This document shows, piece after piece, positions 25,883-32,043 of a stretch of 32,043 bases of DNA. The stretch is taken from positions 92,229 through 124,271 of the forward strand of contig JAOADU010000056.1 of assembly GCA_026417155.1 (NCBI GenBank), given 5' to 3'. The notes beneath the pieces were generated by a model. The model saw only the letters and a list, made by a program, of their open reading frames with translations, ran no database searches and was not told where the DNA came from. The stretch comes from Bacteroidales bacterium. GTDB taxonomy: Bacteria > Bacteroidota > Bacteroidia > Bacteroidales > GWA2-32-17. Position 1 is the first letter of the stretch; every line of letters begins with the position of its first letter. The position numbers and the translations under genes are program-made.

Positions 25883-27116
25883 AGCGACTTAGTTGTTTAA
25901 TTCGTTCGTATAAAGGAGGATGGGAATAATACACTATTACATATAAAGGATGTGGTGTTAAGTGACTATAATTGGTTCTTGAAAGCTTTTTCAGAGCTTT
26001 TATTAATGCGTCTGATTGATTATTTTTAAACGAAAATTCGTCGGCTTGATTTTCATATAATCTTGAAAGGTAATTAAAACCTATAGAAATGATAGTGGAA
26101 ATTGGGCTAAACAATATTCCGAAACTAATGATCCCAATATGAAAAGATGGGACATGTGTGCCGATAGCAAGAGCTATCTCTTTTTGGTTAATAAAAAGAG
26201 ATAATATGTATAAGGTAAATAACGTTTGCACATTGCTTAAAACAAAAGTTTTAATTATATGTTTATGTTTGTAGTGTCCTATTTCGTGCGATAATACAGC
26301 AACAATTTCATCTGTTTGTAATTGTTCTATAAGTGTATCGTACAATACAATGCGTTTAAATTTTCCAAATCCTGTAAAATATGCATTTGCTTTTTTACTC
26401 CGTTTGGATGCATCAATTACATATACCTCTCTAATGGGAAAGTTTACCTTAAAACAAAAGTTTCTTATGGTATCTTTTAATTCACCTTCGGGTAATGGAG
26501 TTTGTTTGTTAAATAAAGGTACAATTAGTTTCGAATAAAAAAATGTAAAAAACATCGAAAAAGCAAGAACAACAAGCCATGCATATATCCAAAAATATTC
26601 ACCCAACGATGAATAAAAATGAAAAATAATCCACAGCAAGGGAATACCAATAAGAATAGTTAATATAATAGATTTAAGCTGATCGGTTAAAAATGTTCTT
26701 TTTGTCGTTGTATTAAAGCCATACTTTTGTTCAATAATAAAAGTTTCGTAATAGGTAAATGGCAAGCTTAATAAATATGCAATAAGTCCCGAAATACTAA
26801 AAAAGGTTAATGTGAGTAAAAATTCGTGCTGTATGTAACTTCGTAACCATATATCGAGTTTACCGAGCAACTGAAATGCGAAAACAATAAGTGTAATGAA
26901 AAAAAATAAACATTCGTGCTTTAGTTCAAAACGATAATAATCATTATGATAAGCTCTTTGTTTTTCAAGCATGGAAGGCTCATAAATATCTTGTAAACAT
27001 TCAGGAATAGGAGAATATAATGACTTATGGTTTAAAAATTCAAGGTATTGTTCAAAAACATAACTTATGACCAATAAAAAAATAATTAGCCAATATATGT
27101 ACTCATGTGTCATCAT
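25863..27116 (-). CDS. M48 family metalloprotease, Ste24/CAAX-protease-like
   Basis: A membrane zinc protease of the Ste24 (CAAX prenyl protease 1) type. I choose the ATG at 27116, which overlaps the stop of the VWA gene as ATGA and gives 417 residues; an upstream start at 27185 would add 23 residues inside that gene. The protein has several membrane segments, starting with IYWLIIFLLVISYVFE, and the HEIGH motif at 277-281 in VLSHEIGHYKHKH. The family marker KSKK/NAYFTGFGKFKRIVLYDT and the late NQADEFS (third zinc ligand Glu) are present. It probably cleaves membrane-associated proteins or peptides for quality control. cinA follows with a 20-base overlap. Confidence 0.94.
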   Translation of the reverse strand: MMTHEYIYWLIIFLLVISYVFEQYLEFLNHKSLYSPIPECLQDIYEPSMLEKQRAYHNDYYRFELKHECLFFFITLIVFAFQLLGKLDIWLRSYIQHEFLLTLTFFSISGLIAYLLSLPFTYYETFIIEQKYGFNTTTKRTFLTDQLKSIILTILIGIPLLWIIFHFYSSLGEYFWIYAWLVVLAFSMFFTFFYSKLIVPLFNKQTPLPEGELKDTIRNFCFKVNFPIREVYVIDASKRSKKANAYFTGFGKFKRIVLYDTLIEQLQTDEIVAVLSHEIGHYKHKHIIKTFVLSNVQTLFTLYILSLFINQKEIALAIGTHVPSFHIGIISFGILFSPISTIISIGFNYLSRLYENQADEFSFKNNQSDALIKALKKLSRTNYSHLTPHPLYVIVYYSHPPLYERIKQLSRYECHTN

Positions 27117-29218
27117 ATACTTCCAAAAAAACGACGTAAGAACCATTCGATTGCTAAAAGAATAACTAATGGCAAAAGTAACCAATTAAGGTTTATAAGC
27201 GAAGTAAATGTTTCTTCCACATCCGAAACAGGCACAATTGTTGGGTTTTGTTCAATGATTAAGGGTAAAAATTGCAAACTATCAATGGGTATAACTTTTC
27301 CATTAGTACGGAGCGACAACTGTTTCAATAAATTATGATTTGATACATAATCTTGCAATTCTACATTATGCGGTTGTATTAAAAATGTTCCTTTTCGTGA
27401 AAATTGCTCGCCTCCATATTTTGTTTGAGCCATCCATACATATTCACCCGAAGGTAAGGAACGAATATTGAGTATGTAAAAGGGACGATTTTTTTCAAAG
27501 TAGAAAGAATATTGGTCGCTTCGTTCTTTGGACCTAATTGAAAAACTAATTTCAGCATCTGAAATAGGTTCATACATTTTATTATAAAGCTCAGCTTCAA
27601 TTAAAATATTTTCACCTTCATTGTAAATGGGCTTGTGTAATACAATAAACCGTTCTTTTCTTTGTTTAGAAATCAAATAAAGCATTAATTTATTAAAAAA
27701 AGTAGTGAAATAAGTGTGTTGTTGTTTAAGATAATATTCCGACATTCTCCAACGAAAAATACCTTCGCCATACAATAAAATACATTTATTTCCCGATTGC
27801 CATTCGCTAGTAACGACGATAGGTTTTGTAGTTTTTATTTGTTTAATTTTCTGAAATAATACTATTTGACTATTTTCAGGTATTTTGTAATCGCCAAATG
27901 GGACCAACAATGGTGGAAATTGTTCAAAAGTTTCTTTTATATCTTGAGTAATATTCAGAATATTATCAGTATTATCCCAATGAACAAAAGCATCTTCAAA
28001 CTGTCCCGATTTTGATTGAGATATTAACGTGTAAGGAAACCAAGTAGAAAGCAGATTTAACTGTGTTTGCGAACCAATTATGTTTAAAACAGGAATTTGC
28101 TTTTCGCTTATCTTTTTAAATAATTGACTTGCATTGTGTTGAAATGTAGGTAATTGATATAAAATTATTGCATTCCATATATCTATTGAATCTAAAGCTT
28201 TTTCGGGGTTTAATATTTGAATTTTCCATGCAGGATTAGTTTCTAAAGCAGTAAACAATGCACCTACATCGGGGTGGGGAAAAGTAGTTACAATAGCTAT
28301 GTTTTGCTTTTGATTGCTTACGTGTACAATGGCAGTTTTTTTATTATTGTCTCTTAATAATTCGCCTGGCAACGTATCAATTTGTACTTCATATGTATAT
28401 GTACCGCTTTTTTCAGCATAATCAGTAAATGTAATGGTAGAAAAATAATTGGATGAAGTAATGTTAAGCTGTTTTTGTTCTATAATTTCTTTATTTTTAA
28501 GTAATTTTATAGAAGCTTGATTGCCAGCTAACAAGAAAGCTTTAACTTGAACTTGTATTTTTATGTTAATACCTGCAAATTGATTAGGATTATAAAGAAT
28601 TTTGTCAATATAAATGTCTTTTTTTATGGTTGTGTCGCCTAAAAGTATAGAATAAATAGGAAACGATATAGGCTTACTCAAATATAACGGATTTATACCC
28701 GAATTAAAATTACCATCAGAAAACAAAATCAGGGCACTTAAATTGTCAAACTCATATTGACTTTGAACATATTGTATAATTTCAGATATATTTGTTCGCT
28801 TATCAATAAATTGTAAAGTATCGAAAGGCCTTACCAATGTGCCAAAAGATAAAATTTTTATATTAAACTTCTCTGGAAAGATCTGAGAAATAGATTGTAT
28901 AAAATTATGAATTTGCTTTCGTTGTGTATGAAAGTTTTGATGAATACTTATAGATTGAGATTGATCAATTGCAATTACAATTAAAGGTTTTTTAATTTCT
29001 GTTTTGTACCATCGTATAAAAGGCGATAGGATTAGTATGGCTATGAAAATTAAAATCAACATTCTTAATACTTTGGCTGTTTTTTTTAGCAAAGGTGGCA
29101 TTTCGCTTAAAGAAGTATCGTTGCGATAAAACAAATAAACTATGTATATTGCAGCAGGAATTATCAAAAGCAGGAACCACAACGAAATATCGGATGATAT
29201 GCTAAATAATAAATTCAT
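27113..29218 (-). CDS. VWA-domain membrane protein
   Basis: The frame can be extended to a TTG at 29236, but the ATG at 29218 gives a normal start and 701 residues. Two N-terminal membrane segments (LWFLLLIIPAAIYIVYLF and MLILIFIAILILSPFI) precede a von Willebrand A domain with the MIDAS motif IAIDQSQS (Asp85). A large extracytoplasmic region with Ig-like or beta-sandwich parts follows (for example EAELYNKMYEPISDAEISFSI) and a final membrane helix WLLLPLVILLAIEWFLRRFF anchors the C terminus. This layout occurs in Bacteroidota VWA proteins near Bat-type genes, but no MoxR ATPase is beside it here. Function unknown. The M48 gene overlaps its stop by 4 bases. Confidence 0.82.
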   Translation of the reverse strand: MNLLFSISSDISLWFLLLIIPAAIYIVYLFYRNDTSLSEMPPLLKKTAKVLRMLILIFIAILILSPFIRWYKTEIKKPLIVIAIDQSQSISIHQNFHTQRKQIHNFIQSISQIFPEKFNIKILSFGTLVRPFDTLQFIDKRTNISEIIQYVQSQYEFDNLSALILFSDGNFNSGINPLYLSKPISFPIYSILLGDTTIKKDIYIDKILYNPNQFAGINIKIQVQVKAFLLAGNQASIKLLKNKEIIEQKQLNITSSNYFSTITFTDYAEKSGTYTYEVQIDTLPGELLRDNNKKTAIVHVSNQKQNIAIVTTFPHPDVGALFTALETNPAWKIQILNPEKALDSIDIWNAIILYQLPTFQHNASQLFKKISEKQIPVLNIIGSQTQLNLLSTWFPYTLISQSKSGQFEDAFVHWDNTDNILNITQDIKETFEQFPPLLVPFGDYKIPENSQIVLFQKIKQIKTTKPIVVTSEWQSGNKCILLYGEGIFRWRMSEYYLKQQHTYFTTFFNKLMLYLISKQRKERFIVLHKPIYNEGENILIEAELYNKMYEPISDAEISFSIRSKERSDQYSFYFEKNRPFYILNIRSLPSGEYVWMAQTKYGGEQFSRKGTFLIQPHNVELQDYVSNHNLLKQLSLRTNGKVIPIDSLQFLPLIIEQNPTIVPVSDVEETFTSLINLNWLLLPLVILLAIEWFLRRFFGSI

Positions 29219-29248
29219 GATAAATGCAGATGGCAAAATTAAGTAAAT

Positions 29249-29938
29249 TTAGCCTACTTCGCTAATTTTTCTGAGCAAAGTTTCGTCGAGAATAGTTATT
29301 TGTTTCTTTTGTACGTCAATTATTTTTTCGTTTTTAAATTCGGCAAGTAATCGCACAATATTTTCTTCAGAAATAGCACACAATTCGCCTAGTTCTTTAC
29401 GAGTTAAAATTAAATTAAAAGAAAGATTTTTATTTAATTGCGACAAATATAATAAGCTATCGGCAAAGCGTCCACGAATATTTTTTTGATTTAGCGTAAT
29501 GATTTTTTGCATAATAGATGCCACAGATTTACCAAAGGCTTCGTTTAACCGACATAGAAAAAGATGATTATCACGGTATAATTGTTTTATGAATTGAACG
29601 TCAACCATACAAACTTTGCATTGCTCTAATGCAACAACCGAATAGAAATATCGCGGTGTTTCAAAGAATGATAATAATCCAACGTAATTATGAGGTTTCA
29701 AAATATATAATATGATGTTTCTATTGTTTAATCCTTCAATATAAAGCTTTGCGGTACCGCTTACAATATAGATTCCGTGAGTAACGGTGTTCCCTTGTTT
29801 ACATATAATATCGTTTTTCTTAAAAGTAACATGTATAGGTTTTACTTTATTCAGCAAATCGTTTTGTGTTTTAATGATATCAAAGATATCGCATTGATTT
29901 TCGCATTCGGTACAATTGATTTCTTTGTTTATTTTCAT
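29249..29938 (-). CDS. CRP/FNR-family transcriptional regulator with N-terminal cysteines
   Basis: A 229-residue regulator: cyclic-nucleotide-binding-like domain about 25-130, dimer helix about 131-155, and a winged helix-turn-helix about 165-229 with recognition helix EENIVRLLAEF. Its N terminus has Cys9, Cys12 and Cys16, and a later ALEQCKVC segment (Cys107, Cys110) aligns with the E. coli FNR region ALETSMVC that holds Cys122, so Cys110 sits at the fourth cluster position. That suggests an Fe-S cluster and response to oxygen or NO, though the cysteine spacing (CX2CX3C) differs from FNR (CX2CX5C). FNR's Glu209 and Arg213 are kept as Glu192 and Arg196; Ser212 is Val195. It is divergent from the DUF485/symporter genes and may control them. 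Confidence 0.88.
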   Translation of the reverse strand: MKINKEINCTECENQCDIFDIIKTQNDLLNKVKPIHVTFKKNDIICKQGNTVTHGIYIVSGTAKLYIEGLNNRNIILYILKPHNYVGLLSFFETPRYFYSVVALEQCKVCMVDVQFIKQLYRDNHLFLCRLNEAFGKSVASIMQKIITLNQKNIRGRFADSLLYLSQLNKNLSFNLILTRKELGELCAISEENIVRLLAEFKNEKIIDVQKKQITILDETLLRKISEVG

Positions 29939-29957
29939 AAGGCTACGTCAATACTTG

Positions 29958-29965
29958 CAAATATA
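29958..29965 (-). promoter_or_regulatory. -7 promoter element for the CRP/FNR regulator
   Basis: Reverse strand reads TATATTTG, a full TAnnTTTG match 19 bases before the ATG at 29938. A TTG lies about 18 bases upstream. The FNR-like box at 29973-29986 falls between the two promoter boxes. Confidence 0.5.
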
Positions 29966-29972
29966 CAAAAAG

Positions 29973-29986
29973 TTGATTTAAAACAA
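29973..29986. promoter_or_regulatory. Putative FNR/CRP-type binding box
   Basis: TTGATTTAAAACAA matches the FNR consensus TTGAT-N4-ATCAA in 9 of 10 fixed positions. It lies 7 bases upstream of the regulator's -7 element, where binding would block that promoter, and its centre is near -68 of the start predicted for the divergent operon, a position used by class I activators. No binding data; start sites are estimated from the -7 elements. Confidence 0.45.
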
Positions 29987-30033
29987 TGTTAGATTACAAC
30001 TTTATATATCAACGAATGAAAAATCTTTATTTA

Positions 30034-30041
30034 TACATTTG
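30034..30041 (+). promoter_or_regulatory. -7 promoter element for the DUF485/symporter operon
   Basis: TACATTTG matches TAnnTTTG and ends 31 bases before the DUF485 ATG. No TTTG is at the -33 distance, in line with a promoter that needs an activator. Confidence 0.5.
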
Positions 30042-30060
30042 TAAGTATAATTAAAATAAA

Positions 30061-30067
30061 AAGGAGG
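30061..30067 (+). promoter_or_regulatory. Strong Shine-Dalgarno site of the DUF485 gene
   Basis: AAGGAGG stands 5 bases before the ATG at 30073. A second AAGGAGG at 30337-30343 precedes the symporter ATG by 7 bases, so both genes of the operon carry strong sites in a window where most genes lack one. Confidence 0.6.
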
Positions 30068-30072
30068 TAAAT

Positions 30073-30348
30073 ATGTTACATGGTCCTGCCGTAAAACTCG
30101 GCGAAGACAAGGCATCTAAAAAGAAGGCTTCGCTAGGCGTAAAATTATTTTTCGTGTATTTGCTGTTATATGCAGCATTTACATACATAAGTATTTCCTA
30201 TCCTTCATGGATGAGCATAAAAATCATCTTTGGTTTAAATTTAGCTATTGTATACGGCTTTAGCCTAATTATTGTTGCCATTGTAATGGGATGGATATAT
30301 CACATGATTTGTAGTCGTTATGAAAGACAAATGAATAAGGAGGAATAG
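30073..30348 (+). CDS. DUF485 small inner-membrane protein (YjcH-like)
   Basis: A 91-residue protein with a charged N terminus (KLGEDKASKKKASLG) and two membrane helices: LFFVYLLLYAAFTYISI and AIVYGFSLIIVAIVMGWIY. The C-terminal half contains the pattern of DUF485 (FGLNLAIVYGFSLIIVA, then Y-H-x-x-C). DUF485 proteins are encoded directly upstream of ActP-type acetate symporters (yjcH-actP in E. coli), exactly as here, with 2 bases between stop and next ATG. The role is unclear; it is probably an accessory of the symporter. Confidence 0.88.
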   Translation: MLHGPAVKLGEDKASKKKASLGVKLFFVYLLLYAAFTYISISYPSWMSIKIIFGLNLAIVYGFSLIIVAIVMGWIYHMICSRYERQMNKEE

Positions 30349-30350
30349 TT

Positions 30351-32043
30351 ATGATATACGATGTTTCATTTTTAGCAATCCTGATATTCATAGTATTTGT
30401 TGCTTTAGTACTTGGACTTTCCTTTTATTTTGGAAGGAAAACAAAGTCAGCCTCGGGATATTATGCGGCTGGCGGAACAATTCACTGGGGCGTAAATGGT
30501 ATAGCTTTTGCTGGCGATTATTTATCGGCGGCTTCTTTTTTGGGCATTTGCGGGATGATTGCATTTTCAGGGTAAGATGGTTTTTTATATTCTATTGGAT
30601 TTTTGGCAGGTTGGGTTGTGGCATTGTTTATTGTTGCCGAGCCATTAAAAAGACTTGGCAAATACACATTTACCGATGCATTGGACGCAAAATTTAATTC
30701 TCGTTCCATAAAACTCACAGCTTCTATATCAACTTTAATTGTTTCATTATTTTATTTAATTCCTCAAATGGTTGGGGCAGGCGATTTAGTTGTGCCTTTG
30801 CTTGGATTACCTCATTGGATGGGTGTTGTACTGGTTGGTACTATAGTTATAATTATTGTAGCAACAGCAGGAATGACATCAACCACTTATGTGCAATTTA
30901 TTAAAGGTGGATTGCTTATCATTGCTTCGATTATTCTTACAGCAAGTATTTTAATCAACGGTCTTAACAAAAAACCATACGATAATTATCATCAATTTGT
31001 AACTGCTACAGTAATTAAATCGGGCGAAGAATGGCAAGTTACTGATAACGATAAATTAAGTATTATAAGTATTATTGAAGAAAAAGATAAACAATATGCA
31101 AAAGTTAACTATGAAGGTTACGACAGATATTTTCAATTGATTAAACAAAATGATTCGTTGTACCAACTTGTAGAAATGATTACTATTGCTCAAACACCAA
31201 ATGGAACTCTTTACAATGGCGCACCTAAGGAAGAAAGGAAATTTTATCAGGTAGGTCATTTTCATAAAATTTTAGATAAAGGTAAAGAAATAGAATCTAC
31301 TGGTGCGCTAAATCCAATAAACTTTTTTAGCAAACTCGAGCAAAGCGAAATAGTTCGTTTTAGCAAAGTAATTTTTCAGGATGGTGAAAACAAAGTTACT
31401 GCATTCTATCAAAACGTTACACCAGGAACCGCAGTATTAAAACCAGGTCTGTTCTATAAGCTCGAAGGTGCTACAATTTGGCAAAAATTAAACTTCATTT
31501 CACTTATGCTAGCTTTATTTTTCGGTACTTCGGCATTACCTCATGTGCTAATTCGTTATTATACAGTGCCTAGTCAAAAAGACGCTCGTAAGTCAACTAT
31601 TGTAGCTATTGCTGCCATAGGATTTTTCTATATGCTTACACTATATATGGGTTTAGGCGCTATGATTAACGGAGTTATTGATGTAGAAAGCTCGAATATG
31701 GCTGCACCTTTATTAGCTAAATACTTTGGTATTGGTTTATTTGCTTTTATTACAGCAATTGCTTTTGCAACAATTTTAGGTACAGTAGCCGGCTTAATTG
31801 TAGCTTCTTCGGGAGCAATAGCTCACGATTTTATCGACAATTATTTAGGAAAAAATCTTTCAGAAAAAGCCAAAGTAAGAGCCGGACGCTTAGCTGCCTT
31901 TGCAGTAGGGTTGATTGCAATTATTTTAGGTATATTATTTAAAGGAATGAATGTTTCATTTTTAGTTGGTTTAGCATTTTCGATAGCAGCATCGGCTAAT
32001 TTGCCTGCTATATTGATGATACTTTTTTGGAAAAAAACTACAT
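30351..32043 (+). pseudogene. actP: ActP-like acetate/cation symporter, interrupted by in-frame TAA, 3' end outside window
   Basis: A sodium:solute symporter of the ActP (acetate) type. Codons 1-74 end in GICGMIAFSG; codon 75 is TAA (30573-30575), and the same frame stays open from DGFLYSIGFLAGW to the window end. E. coli ActP has SGYDG at this point, so the stop replaces the conserved Tyr with one base changed. Later motifs are intact: LIPQMVGAG, FGTSALPHVLIRYYTVP and ITAIAFATILGTVAGL. Residues about 203-381 are an insertion, mostly polar, between two helices where E. coli has a short loop. If the stop is real, only a 74-residue fragment is made; a sequence error would restore a full symporter. 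TAA serves as an ordinary stop in many genes here, so recoding is unlikely. Confidence 0.85.

Noticed and set aside
27117-27185. Longer N terminus of the M48 protease (23 extra residues)
   Set aside because: It would lie inside the VWA coding region; the ATG at 27116 gives the usual ATGA overlap and a normal first membrane helix.
30573-30575. Stop-codon recoding of TAA in the symporter
   Set aside because: TAA ends many genes in this window (S46 peptidase, PqqD-like, long TPR, M48, purK). Known recoding of single stops uses TGA or TAG, and no special element is seen.
1-32043. CRISPR array, prophage, integrase or insertion sequence
   Set aside because: No spaced direct repeats, transposase or integrase motifs and no terminal inverted repeats were seen; the genes are mostly chromosomal housekeeping types.

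Overview
The window looks like a chromosomal piece of an AT-rich Bacteroidota bacterium, most like the Bacteroidales. Several signs agree. There is an S46 dipeptidyl peptidase, a DUF4197 lipoprotein, a DUF2490 protein, long TPR proteins paired with beta-barrels, and an FtsE gene without FtsX. The Bacteroidota -7 promoter element TAnnTTTG lies just upstream of most genes that begin a transcription unit. Shine-Dalgarno sequences are mostly absent. I see no phage, insertion sequence or CRISPR array, and no gene-free stretch longer than about 150 bases.

Layout. 1-3790: the start of an NtrC-type response regulator and mfd, both on the minus strand. 3836-3919: tRNA-Leu(GAG). 4020-6581: a DPP7-like S46 peptidase and a small protein made of three zinc-ribbon repeats, on the plus strand. 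6574-11317: an outer-membrane beta-barrel and a 1024-residue TPR protein, overlapping on the minus strand. 11467-12138: ftsE. 12256-17743: a compact five-gene minus-strand operon of a PqqD-like protein, an ATP-grasp ligase, a LysA-like PLP decarboxylase, a urea-transporter/M23-peptidase fusion and a secreted TPR protein. 17844-23749: DUF2490 protein, divergent beta-carbonic anhydrase, Sua5-type threonylcarbamoyl-AMP synthase, purE, purK and an M13 lipoprotein peptidase, all minus strand and tightly packed. 23874-24596: DUF4197 lipoprotein. 24644-29218: CinA, a Ste24-type M48 protease and a VWA membrane protein, overlapping. 29249-29938: an FNR/CRP-family regulator. 30073-32043: DUF485 protein and an ActP-like acetate symporter, divergent from the regulator and running off the window.

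The best candidate for an undescribed system is the operon at 12256-17743. A PqqD-like protein (the fold that binds leader peptides), an ATP-grasp ligase and a decarboxylase with an altered substrate motif suggest synthesis of an amino-acid-derived conjugate. The last two genes place a membrane channel, a periplasmic endopeptidase domain and a secreted TPR protein downstream. No precursor peptide, radical-SAM enzyme or urease is visible, so the product is unknown.

The second point of interest is 29249-32043. The regulator has four cysteines that recall FNR, with one aligned to the FNR Cys122 position. A 14-bp FNR-like box lies in the divergent promoter region, placed so it could repress the regulator and activate the symporter genes. 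The symporter itself has an in-frame TAA exactly at a conserved tyrosine, so it is either a fresh nonsense mutation or a sequence error.
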